Source of the DNA: Rhizobium tibeticum
GTDB taxonomy: Bacteria; Pseudomonadota; Alphaproteobacteria; Rhizobiales; Rhizobiaceae
DNA length: 32,034 bases
Reading direction: 5' to 3'
Assembly (NCBI RefSeq): GCF_900110205.1
Contig: NZ_FOCV01000044.1
Coordinates: 1-32,034 of the forward strand
Part shown: one piece after another, positions 16,666-23,949 of the stretch
How the letters are laid out: each line of letters opens with the position of its first letter
Numbering within the stretch: position 1 is the stretch's first letter
Notes under the pieces: model-generated
What the model saw: the letters and a program-made list of their open reading frames with translations, nothing else
The model's database searches: none
Told to the model about the DNA's origin: nothing
Made by a program: the position numbers and the translations under genes

Positions 16666-17403
16666 TCAGGTAATTCCCTTTTCGGCGAGATGCCGTCGCA
16701 GATTTGTGCCGGTACGATGGATGTGCTCGCGCAGCCGGTCGCAGGCATAGTCCATATCCCGCGCCACTGTTCCTTGCGCGATTTCACTATGTTCAACGCT
16801 GACATTGCGGTCGCCGGATGTGCGGGTCAGAAATGTGCGCCGATAGCGGTCGTTCAGGTTCAGCATGGACTTGCAGAAACTGAGAAGTAGCGGCTTCCGG
16901 CAGCCCGAAATCAGGGTCAGATGAAACTCCCGATGGACGGCCTCCCACTGCTCAAGCGTTTCGGGTTTGGAGGCATCCCGTTCCGTGCGGTTCAGACGAT
17001 GAAGCGCACGCATGACGTTGCCTTCCCATTCGACGTCGCCGACGCGCATGGCTTCCCGCAGCGCATATGTTTCGAATTCCTCGCGCAGGCTGGTGATCTC
17101 TTCGAGGTTCGACAGCGAAACGGGCGACACGCGGTAGCCGCGATTGTCTTCGAACTCGACGAGCCCGTCCGAAATCAGACGCGCCAAGGCCTCGCGCAAA
17201 GGACTGAGGCTGACGTTAAAGCTCTGCTTTGCCCGATCGAGATTGATCTTGCTGCCTGCTTCGAGCTGGCCGGAAATGATCGCCTCGCGCAATCGCGACA
17301 CCAACTGGCTGGCGATCGTGTTCTTGCCGTCATCCAAAAACGAGGGGGGCGTTACCGTCTCCGCACCGCTATCCAAAATCAGGCTTCCAGGCCCTGATCG
17401 CAA
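16666..17403 (-). CDS. GntR-family regulator, FCD (FadR) subfamily
   Basis: This ~245-residue regulator has an N-terminal winged helix (IASQLVSRLREAIISGQLEA, then SPLREALARLISDGLVE, about residues 27-90) and a C-terminal all-helical FCD domain with metal-binding-type histidines (HREFH near residue 151, the HSEI and REHIH segments further on). I prefer a TTG start at 17401-17403. GGGAGGA lies 6 bases before it, whereas the only in-frame ATG (17454) has no binding site. It is the first gene of the minus-strand operon and faces the dioxygenase gene, so it likely controls both arms and responds to a carboxylic acid ligand (inference). Confidence 0.88.
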   Translation of the reverse strand: MRSGPGSLILDSGAETVTPPSFLDDGKNTIASQLVSRLREAIISGQLEAGSKINLDRAKQSFNVSLSPLREALARLISDGLVEFEDNRGYRVSPVSLSNLEEITSLREEFETYALREAMRVGDVEWEGNVMRALHRLNRTERDASKPETLEQWEAVHREFHLTLISGCRKPLLLSFCKSMLNLNDRYRRTFLTRTSGDRNVSVEHSEIAQGTVARDMDYACDRLREHIHRTGTNLRRHLAEKGIT

Positions 17404-17690
17404 TTGACATCCTCCCAGATGGGTTCCGCCACGGTTTCCGATGGCGGGCTTCATTATCGACGATCGATATAATAAACGATTATTTATGTCAACGATTTGG
17501 CAGAAGATTCTTCCATCTTTATCATGGATAACTTCTCTCTTGTTTTTTATATAACAAACTCAATTATATGAATGGTGATCTTGCCCCACCGTTAGCGGTT
17601 TTTGGAAAAATTGCTGACGGTTCAGCAGCTATCCGCTTGACAAATAATCGATGATTCAAGAAAAGGTCTGCGGGCGCAGGGAGGTGCGAG
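17404..17690. promoter_or_regulatory. AT-rich divergent control region of the catabolic island
   Basis: This 287-bp gap is strikingly AT-rich against its GC-rich flanks. It holds several palindromes that could bind the GntR protein: TATCGACGATCGATA at 17455-17469, the imperfect TTGTTTTTTATATAACAA at 17540-17557, and a third ATCGAT core in AATCGATGATT near 17646. A TTGACA hexamer at 17637-17642 is a possible -35 box for the dioxygenase arm, but its -10 box is not clear. Which palindrome is the operator is undecided. Confidence 0.55.
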
Positions 17691-18584
17691 ATGGTGATAC
17701 GGACCCAACAGGATGTGACGGCCGCGGTTTTGAAGGTCATGGAGCAGACCAGAGACGATCGTCTTCGGGAGATCATGATGGCGCTTGTGAAGCATCTGCA
17801 TGCCTTCGTCCGAGACGCCCGCCTGACGGAGCCGGAATTTCGCGAGGCAACAGCTATCCTCAACGAAATCGGCCAATTGCAGACGGACAGCCATAACGAG
17901 TTCGTCCTGATGTCGGGTTCGCTGGGCGTTTCGACACTGGTCTGCCTGCTCAACAACGGTGACCAGGGCCAGACCGAAACGTCCCAATCGCTGCTAGGTC
18001 CTTTCTGGCGCCTTAACTCGCCGCGCGTTGCAAATGGCGGCACCATCATCCGGTCGGATACGCCGGGTTCTCCACTTTTCGTTCACGCGCAGGTAGTGGG
18101 TACGCATGGCAGTCCCATTGCGGGCGCCGAAGTGGATGTCTGGCACGCGTCGCCCGTCGGTCTCTACGAGAACCAGGATCCCGATCAGGCCGAGATGAAC
18201 TTGCGGGGCAAATTCACGACGGATGCGGAGGGCCGCTTCTGGTTCAGCACGGTGAAGATGGTGGGCTATCCCATCCCGGTGGACGGTGTCGTCGGCCGGC
18301 TTTTGAAGGTGCAGGGACGTCACCCCTATCGCCCGGCGCATCTGCATGCACTGATCTTCAAGGAAGGGTACAAGACGCTTATTTCGCAGGTTTTCGACCC
18401 GAGCGATCCGAACATCGATTCCGACGTTCAGTTCGGGGTGACGTCCGCGCTGACGGGCGATTTCGTGCAGCACGACGAACCGCATCCGGACGATGCGCAT
18501 GTGAACATTCCCTGGTTTTCCCTGGAATACACATACGTGATGGAGCCGGGCGACGCGGCTCTGCCGCGCGCGCCAATCAAATAA
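17691..18584 (+). CDS. intradiol ring-cleavage dioxygenase (catechol/hydroxyquinol 1,2-dioxygenase-like)
   Basis: This 297-residue protein has the N-terminal helical dimerisation domain of catechol and hydroxyquinol dioxygenases (about 1-100) followed by the catalytic beta domain. All four Fe(III) ligands are visible: Tyr159 (VGLYENQ), Tyr193 (VGYPIP), His217 and His219 (RPAHLHALI). LLGPFWR and DVWHASPVGLY are family signatures. It opens a vicinal diol aromatic ring between the two hydroxyls to give a muconate-type diacid. The presence of the N-terminal domain argues against a protocatechuate 3,4-dioxygenase subunit; hydroxyquinol-like substrates fit best, but the real substrate is unknown. 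GGGAGG precedes the ATG. It heads the plus-strand arm, 21 bases before the hydratase. Confidence 0.93.
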   Translation: MVIRTQQDVTAAVLKVMEQTRDDRLREIMMALVKHLHAFVRDARLTEPEFREATAILNEIGQLQTDSHNEFVLMSGSLGVSTLVCLLNNGDQGQTETSQSLLGPFWRLNSPRVANGGTIIRSDTPGSPLFVHAQVVGTHGSPIAGAEVDVWHASPVGLYENQDPDQAEMNLRGKFTTDAEGRFWFSTVKMVGYPIPVDGVVGRLLKVQGRHPYRPAHLHALIFKEGYKTLISQVFDPSDPNIDSDVQFGVTSALTGDFVQHDEPHPDDAHVNIPWFSLEYTYVMEPGDAALPRAPIK

Positions 18585-18605
18585 ACAAACGGGAGAACGA
18601 CACCC

Positions 18606-19388
18606 ATGTTGACGGATGAAGAGCATCGCGCTGCGGCACAGTCCTTGCTGACCGCTGAGGAAAGCCGGGTGCCGATCCCGCAGCTCAGCAAGACCTATCC
18701 ACAGATTGAGCTCGAGGATGCCTATCGCATCCAGGATCTTTGGGCGGAAGGCAGGATCGCCAAGGGCGCGCGCGTCGCGGGGCACAAGATCGGCCTGACA
18801 TCGCGAGCCATGCAGATGGCATCGAAGATGACCGAGCCGGATTACGGGCGCATCCTCGATGATGCACTGTTCAACGACGGCGCCCAGATCAGGGCCGACC
18901 TTTTCATCAAGCCGCGCCTCGAAGTGGAACTTGCCTTTATCATGGGCGAGGATCTGGAAGGGCCGAGCACCCGCATCTACGACGTCATGCGCGCCACCGA
19001 ATTCATTGTGCCGGCGCTCGAGATCATCGACTATCGGACCGAGGTTCCCCGCGCGATCACCGATACGATCGCCGACAATGCCGCCTTCGGCGCCATCGTC
19101 GTCGGTGGCCGTGTCATCCGTCCGATGGATGTCGATATCCGATGGATCGGCGCAACGCTCTCCAAGAACGGGATCATCGAGGAATCCGGCGTTTCGGCGG
19201 CCGTCATGGGACATCCCGCGGCAGGCATCGCCTGGCTCGTCAACAAGCTCCATGCGGTTGGCGGCAAGCTGGAGAAGGGGCAGATCGTGCTGGCGGGCTC
19301 GTTCACGCGGCCGGTTGACATCGCGGTTGGCGACGTCATCCACGCGGATTACGGACCGATCGGCGCGCTCGGCGTCGCTTTTGTATAG
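18606..19388 (+). CDS. 2-oxo-hept-4-ene-1,7-dioate hydratase-like protein (HpaH/MhpD family)
   Basis: This 260-residue protein of the fumarylacetoacetate-hydrolase-like hydratase group matches HpaH closely in layout and length. Likely Mg ligands are Glu106 and Glu108 (RLEVELAF) and Glu139 (ALEIID), with Lys61 in the GHKIGLTS segment. The family adds water to 2-oxo-4-enoic acids, giving the 4-hydroxy-2-oxo acid that the next gene's aldolase would split. GGGAGA lies upstream of the ATG. It is 8 bases from the aldolase gene, and the two surely act in sequence. Related decarboxylases (HpaG, XylI type) are an alternative, but the lack of a domain duplication disfavours HpaG. Confidence 0.9.
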   Translation: MLTDEEHRAAAQSLLTAEESRVPIPQLSKTYPQIELEDAYRIQDLWAEGRIAKGARVAGHKIGLTSRAMQMASKMTEPDYGRILDDALFNDGAQIRADLFIKPRLEVELAFIMGEDLEGPSTRIYDVMRATEFIVPALEIIDYRTEVPRAITDTIADNAAFGAIVVGGRVIRPMDVDIRWIGATLSKNGIIEESGVSAAVMGHPAAGIAWLVNKLHAVGGKLEKGQIVLAGSFTRPVDIAVGDVIHADYGPIGALGVAFV

Positions 19389-19396
19389 GTGAAAAC

Positions 19397-20164
19397 ATGA
19401 ATCTTCCGGAAAATCGCTTCAAGCGGGCGCTGCGCGAAAACAAGCAGCAGATAGGTCTCTGGTGCAGCCTGCCGGGCAGCTATGCCGCGGAGATCGTGGC
19501 GCCTTCGGGCTTCGACTGGCTGCTGTTCGACACCGAACACTCGCCGGGCGATGTGCTGACAGTCTTGCCGCAATTGCAGGCGGTCGCGGCCTACGACGTG
19601 TCGGCGATCGTGCGGCCTGCCAGCAATGACGCGGTATTGATCAAGCGACACCTCGATATCGGCGCGCAGACGCTGCTCATTCCCTACGTGCAAAACCGGG
19701 AGGAAGCGGAAGCTGCGGTTTCTGCCATGCGCTATCCGCCAACCGGCATCCGCGGCGTGTCGGGGCTGACGCGGGCGACACGTTTTGGGCGTATCGCGAG
19801 CTATGCCAGGCGGGCAGAAGAAGAACTTTGTCTTCTGGTGCAGCTGGAAACTCAGGCGGCTCTGAGTGAACTTGAGGCTATTGCTGCCGTTGATGGCGTC
19901 GATGGTGTCTTCATCGGCCCGGCGGATCTTGCCGCCAGCCTTGGTCACCCAGGAGAGCCAGGTCATCCCGAAGTCGTCGCTGCCGTCGAGGATGCGATCT
20001 GCCGCCTTTCGGCTCTCGGTAAGCCGGCCGGCGTCCTGACGCCGGACACCGCCTTTGCTGCCCGCTGCATTGAACTCGGAACGACTTTTACCGCAGTCGG
20101 TATCGACGCCGGCCTTCTCGCACGCGGAACCGAGGCGTTGGCAGCGAAATTCAGGCAATCGTGA
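19397..20164 (+). CDS. 4-hydroxy-2-oxo-heptanedioate aldolase-like protein (HpaI/HpcH class II)
   Basis: This 255-residue class II pyruvate aldolase of the HpcH/HpaI family would split a 4-hydroxy-2-oxo acid into pyruvate and an aldehyde (succinic semialdehyde for the true HpaI). Recognisable parts are FDTEHSP with Glu47/His48, Arg73 (IVRPASND), YPPTGIRGVSG (113-123), the metal ligand Glu151 (VQLET) and Asp177 (GPADLAASLG). The ATG has AGGTGA upstream. The stop overlaps a GTG codon of the next frame. It follows the hydratase immediately, as HpaI follows HpaH in homoprotocatechuate clusters. A dedicated semialdehyde dehydrogenase is not present in the window. Confidence 0.93.
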   Translation: MNLPENRFKRALRENKQQIGLWCSLPGSYAAEIVAPSGFDWLLFDTEHSPGDVLTVLPQLQAVAAYDVSAIVRPASNDAVLIKRHLDIGAQTLLIPYVQNREEAEAAVSAMRYPPTGIRGVSGLTRATRFGRIASYARRAEEELCLLVQLETQAALSELEAIAAVDGVDGVFIGPADLAASLGHPGEPGHPEVVAAVEDAICRLSALGKPAGVLTPDTAFAARCIELGTTFTAVGIDAGLLARGTEALAAKFRQS

Positions 20165-20199
20165 CCGCAACATTGCGTTGTCCGGCAGGAGATCGAAAC

Positions 20200-20931
20200 A
20201 TGACCGGCGATATCACAGCTTCGCTCAGCGCACTTATCCCAAAAGGCTATCTTCGGGCGGCGGTTAACCTCGCCAATACCACTTTGATACACCTCGATCC
20301 AGATACGGGAGCCCTTGAAGGCATCAGCCCACAACTCGCCAGAGAGTTTGCAGAACGCCTCGGTTGTCGCGTCGAATTCATCGCATACCCGTCGGCAGCC
20401 AGTATTCTGGACCAGGTCGATCGGGACGAGTGGGACATTGCCTTCCTGGCGGCCGACCCCGCGCGCGAAGACAGGCTACTGTTTTCGCCCGCCTACGCGT
20501 TGATCGAGGGCACGCTTGTGGTTCGAGAGGCAACACCGTACCACACCCTTCAGGACGTCGACGGGGAGGGCGTGGAAATTTGCGTCACCAAAAACGCAGC
20601 CTATGACCTCCATTTGTCCCGACGTCTCGCGCATGCCAAAGTCGTCCATTCGTCCACACCGGGGGAAGCCCTTGAAATGTTTGTCGAAGGCAGGCATCAC
20701 GCCGCGGCGGGTGTGCGGCAAGCGCTTGAGCGCTTTGCCAGCGCGCGTGAGGGTTTCCGCGTCCTAGCGGAACCATTCCTCGTTATCAGACAAACGATCG
20801 CGGTCAGTTGTTCCCATCCAGCGGCGGCTCTCCTCGTGCGCGAATTTGTCGAAGAGGCTCTTCGAGGAGGTTTCTCGGAAAACATCATCTGCAATGCGCA
20901 ACGCAATGGCGTTGCTTTGGCAGAGAAGTAG
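20200..20931 (+). CDS. solute-binding-protein-like (family 3) protein lacking a signal peptide
   Basis: This is a 243-residue protein with the bacterial extracellular solute-binding family 3 fold: GYLRAAVNLANTTL, ISPQLAREFAERLGCRVEF, then WDIAFLAADPAREDRLLFSP. Unlike its relative at 13534 it has no hydrophobic signal segment at either possible start, so it should stay in the cytoplasm. The ATG at 20200 has AGGAG 8 bases upstream; a GTG at 20161, overlapping the aldolase stop, would add 13 polar residues that also do not form a signal. It is the last gene of the dioxygenase arm. It may have evolved into a ligand-sequestering or enzymatic (cyclohexadienyl-dehydratase-like) protein; the role is open. 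Confidence 0.85.
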   Translation: MTGDITASLSALIPKGYLRAAVNLANTTLIHLDPDTGALEGISPQLAREFAERLGCRVEFIAYPSAASILDQVDRDEWDIAFLAADPAREDRLLFSPAYALIEGTLVVREATPYHTLQDVDGEGVEICVTKNAAYDLHLSRRLAHAKVVHSSTPGEALEMFVEGRHHAAAGVRQALERFASAREGFRVLAEPFLVIRQTIAVSCSHPAAALLVREFVEEALRGGFSENIICNAQRNGVALAEK

Positions 20932-21076
20932 CAGTTCCATAATAGAGGGTTACGCCGCAACGATCGATTTTTCAGACGCTTGGGTTGTTTTGCTCGGTGC
21001 GAATCCCATTTAGAGCACCTTTCTATGGAAATCGTCATTCAAATGCATTACTATTGCCTCAGATGTGGAGATAGCT

Positions 21077-21385
21077 ATGGCTGCAAACGCACTTGTCCAA
21101 ACACGCATTGATGCCGAAGTTCGGGATCGTGCCTCCGCAGTACTTGAGAGCATGGGCCTTACAGTATCTGACGCGGTCCGTATCCTGCTCACCCGCACGG
21201 CCAACGAGGGCGCGCTGCCGCTCGAACTCCTTTCGGGAAGCGAGGCGCATGACGCCTGGTTTCGCACTAAGGTGCTTGAGGCGCTGAACGATACTCGACC
21301 GGACATCTCGGATGATGAAGTGGAGGTACATTTTGCGGAACGTCGAGCGGCAGCCCGACTTAAAGCGGGTGCGTCCAAATCGTGA
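21077..21385 (+). CDS. RelB/DinJ-family antitoxin
   Basis: This 102-residue antitoxin has an N-terminal ribbon-helix-helix region (NALVQTRIDAEVRDRASAVL, then MGLTVSDAVRILLTR) followed by a toxin-binding tail. In an intact pair it would bind its own promoter and neutralise a RelE/ParE-type ribonuclease or gyrase inhibitor. GGAG lies 7 bases before the ATG at 21077; a GTG four codons earlier is less likely. A palindromic AATGCATT at 21042-21049 upstream is a possible operator. The stop overlaps the GTG start of the toxin frame (GTGA), which is broken, so this antitoxin has no functional local partner. Confidence 0.9.
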   Translation: MAANALVQTRIDAEVRDRASAVLESMGLTVSDAVRILLTRTANEGALPLELLSGSEAHDAWFRTKVLEALNDTRPDISDDEVEVHFAERRAAARLKAGASKS

Positions 21386-21646
21386 AGCTTACCTGGTCTG
21401 CTTTCTTATCTCGAGGCACATAATCCCTCAGTCGCCATCTTGATCGACGAGCGGATCGTGGCCGCAACTCGCCGCTTGGTCGATTTTCCTGCGAGCGGTC
21501 GCATTGGCAGAATTGCTGGTACGCGTGAACTTGTGATCAACGGGACGCCGTATGTAGTGGCGTATACCGTGAGCAAAACAACTGTTCGCATTCTTCGCGT
21601 CCTCCATGGCGCGCAGGAATGGCCAGACTCTTTGCCGGCCAGCTAA
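21382..21646 (+). pseudogene. RelE/ParE-family toxin gene, inactivated by an internal deletion
   Basis: The GTG at 21382 begins VKLTWSAF, the usual toxin start, but the frame stops at TAA 21421. The rest of the toxin (SYLEAHNPSVAILIDERI, then FPASGRIGRIAGTRELVING, then VRILRVLHGAQEW) continues from 21404 in the next frame to 21646. Comparison with the family layout indicates loss of about 20-26 bases encoding the end of helix 1 (the segment usually reading like ALADRDAIF). The beta-sheet core remains well conserved. A shorter frame from TTG 21440 lacks the first helix and a binding site. Confidence 0.85.
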
Positions 21647-21787
21647 ATCGATCTTCCCACTTCCCTTCGCGCCCCCCTTGTCGGCCACAGAGGGGATCTT
21701 TGCCTTCGCCCGGAAGCCGACATTGCGGTGACCACCTAGAGTTCATAGTCGCGCCACAACCGGCCATTCCCTCAAGGTCTGTGCGCG

Positions 21788-22414
21788 TCACGCCCTACTC
21801 GCCCGAACGCTCAGCCACCGATCATGGGGCTTTCCGACGCACCGACGTACCTCGCTGACGATCCAGCCGGCGTCTGTGAGTGCGGACCGCAGGGCAAACT
21901 CGCGCCAGTACGTCTCGACGTAGCGCCGGGGCGCTGCAGCACTGCCGTGTGTGGACACATCCTCGCCTTCGCCCTCTCTTACCGAGGCGTGCAATCGGCC
22001 ACCGGCCCGGGTCGCCTCGGCTAGCCGTCCAAGCACCGTGCCGAAATCCTCGCGCGCGACATGGATCAGGCAGGCACAGGCCCAGATCCCGTCGTACGGC
22101 GTGCCGGGACGCTGCGGGTCGGCCACGTTTTCGGTCAGCGGGTCCAACAGGTCGGCCTCGAAGCCACTTTCGCGAAGCAGTTCGACGAAACCCTTTGAAA
22201 TGTCGGTGCGCCGGACGCTAATTCCCCGCTTCTCAAGCTCAAGTGCATCTCGCCCGCCACCGCTTCCGATCTCCAGCACCCTGCCCGAGCCGCCCAGCTC
22301 GGTCACGAACGCATCGATCTCTGTCGCGACCCATTCGGGCATCGCCGCGGCTTCGGCAGCGTACTCCGCCGCGACCGTATCATAGGACCGCACGGTATCC
22401 AGGTCGGTGCTCAT
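21788..22414 (-). CDS. class I SAM-dependent methyltransferase
   Basis: This 208-residue cytoplasmic methyltransferase has the SAM-binding motif I VLEIGSGGGRDALEL (about residues 46-60), motif II acidic residue in RRTDIS, and a motif IV-like YDGIWACACLIHV. It resembles the small stand-alone methyltransferases that act on small molecules; the substrate is unknown. A strong GGAGGAG lies about 10 bases before the ATG. It is transcribed alone, convergent with the broken toxin gene and divergent from the gene-poor stretch at 22415. Confidence 0.92.
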   Translation of the reverse strand: MSTDLDTVRSYDTVAAEYAAEAAAMPEWVATEIDAFVTELGGSGRVLEIGSGGGRDALELEKRGISVRRTDISKGFVELLRESGFEADLLDPLTENVADPQRPGTPYDGIWACACLIHVAREDFGTVLGRLAEATRAGGRLHASVREGEGEDVSTHGSAAAPRRYVETYWREFALRSALTDAGWIVSEVRRCVGKPHDRWLSVRASRA

Positions 22415-22909
22415 CCTAGCACTCCTCCTTCAAGACAAGAGGCCTGATGAGCGAGAGGCCCATCAGCCCGTTGCGCCCTTCACACTTCGGCAGTTGGTGA
22501 CATCGCGGGCGATTTGCTCCCCAGCTTTAACAGAAATGCCGTCAGAGACACCTCCGACCGAGCCAATGCTGCCGGGCGGCAATGCGCCCGCACCTCGGTC
22601 GTAGAGGCAGTCGTTGCTGCTGCCCGAAAGCGGCCATAGCTCGTGACGATATCCGTGCGGCAATACGGGTCATCGACTTCAATTCGGACAAAGCCGACGC
22701 GGAGCTGCGCCCGCCAGACGGCGTTTTGGATGAAGCTCTGGTCGGCTTTTTGTTCCATTGGTGAGCCGGGTCGCAGTGTCAGCTAGGCTGAGACATTGGA
22801 ATTCTACAACGAGAGGGTCAGTTGCTCCCATTCCCATTGATGACCTCAGAGCCGGCCATGACACAGATGCTTACTTGCAGTCTGGACGGTCGGCATATAA
22901 ATTATCCCA
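22415..22909. other. ~495-bp stretch without a convincing gene
   Basis: The longest frame is 92 codons on the minus strand (22480-22758, starting MEQKADQSF); it lacks a clear binding site and matches nothing I know. A second minus frame (22463-22663) covers the same bases. Both may be remnants of coding sequence. A short TCAGC/GCTGA palindrome occurs near 22780. The right-hand part, just before the AraC gene, is AT-rich and is probably its promoter. Confidence 0.35.
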
Positions 22910-23890
22910 ATGCTTGATCGTTCATCCCAGTCTCCGACGCAAATTCCTACGGACGCACTAAGCGAAGTTCTACAGGACTTTCGCCTGAGTGGAGTCAACT
23001 ACGGCCGCTGCGAGCTACGTCATCCATGGAGCATCGCCTTTCCGCAGCAACAGCTGCTTCGCTTTCATTTCGTCAGTGAGGGGCCATGCTGGATCCATAC
23101 CGAAGCCCAAGGATGGCAGGAGTTGCAAGACGGCGATCTGGTGTTGTTGCCACAAGGTGTCGAACACCGACTGGCCAGTAAGCCTGATGTTGTCGGGGAC
23201 TCGCTTAAGAGCTGCCAGGTCACCAAGTTGGGGGGCAATGTCTGCGAAGTGGTGCAGGAAGGAACAGGAGCGACGAGCACCTTGTTCTGCGGTTCCATGG
23301 CTTTGGGTGCGAATGCCCTCAACCCGTTGATCGCTCTGATGCCACCGATCATCAAGGGTTGTGATGTTGCTGGCAATGATGCGATCGTCGGCCCCCTCCT
23401 CGCCGCCATGACGGCAGAGGCGTCGCAGCCCCAGATAGGCAGCGCCACGGTCTTGTCACGCATGGCGGACGTACTCGTCGCGCGGCTTATTCGCTGCTGG
23501 GTCAATTGCAGCGGAGCCTCGACCAGCGGCTGGCTCGCCGCGATCCGTGATCCTCATATCGGTCGTGCGCTGGCAGCCATGCACCGAGATCCCGGCCACG
23601 ACTGGACGCTTGAGACCCTTGCTGGCGTGGCAGGTCAATCGCGCTCGATCTTCGCGGAACGCTTCAGCGCCATCTTAGGGGAAGGCGCGGCACGGTATCT
23701 CGCCCGTCTGCGCATGCAGCTTGCACGAGAGTTGCTCGGTCAAAACATGTCGGTTGCCGAGGTCGCTTCTCAACTGGGCTATGAATCTGAAGCTTCTTTC
23801 GCTCGCGCCTTCAAGCGCATCACCAGCGTTTCACCTGGCGTTGTGCGCCGCACCATTTCCGGACGAACGGACATAGAATTCGGACTTTAG
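22910..23890 (+). CDS. AraC-family regulator with N-terminal cupin domain
   Basis: This 326-residue regulator has an N-terminal cupin_6-type sensing domain (about 20-190, with LRFHFVSEGPCWIHTE and LQDGDLVLLPQGVEH) and a C-terminal double helix-turn-helix (about 215-315; SVAEVASQLGYESEASFARA is the second HTH). Regulators of this subtype commonly sit beside, and switch on, MFS exporters or oxidoreductases. The MFS gene begins 59 bases downstream in the same direction. No strong ribosome binding site precedes the ATG at 22910. Confidence 0.93.
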   Translation: MLDRSSQSPTQIPTDALSEVLQDFRLSGVNYGRCELRHPWSIAFPQQQLLRFHFVSEGPCWIHTEAQGWQELQDGDLVLLPQGVEHRLASKPDVVGDSLKSCQVTKLGGNVCEVVQEGTGATSTLFCGSMALGANALNPLIALMPPIIKGCDVAGNDAIVGPLLAAMTAEASQPQIGSATVLSRMADVLVARLIRCWVNCSGASTSGWLAAIRDPHIGRALAAMHRDPGHDWTLETLAGVAGQSRSIFAERFSAILGEGAARYLARLRMQLARELLGQNMSVAEVASQLGYESEASFARAFKRITSVSPGVVRRTISGRTDIEFGL

Positions 23891-23949
23891 GACACATATC
23901 ATCCTGGAAGACTCCGCTATTAAGACCTCCAAACCTTGGAGGTACTTCA

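Noticed and set aside
17994..19343. 449-codon open frame on the minus strand
   Set aside because: It is antisense to the dioxygenase and hydratase genes, whose catalytic residues are all in place; the long frame is a by-product of GC-rich codon use.
9932..20931. A standard complete homoprotocatechuate (hpa) or beta-ketoadipate cluster
   Set aside because: HpaD, HpaE and HpaG are absent, and so are muconate cycloisomerase, lactonase and thiolase genes.
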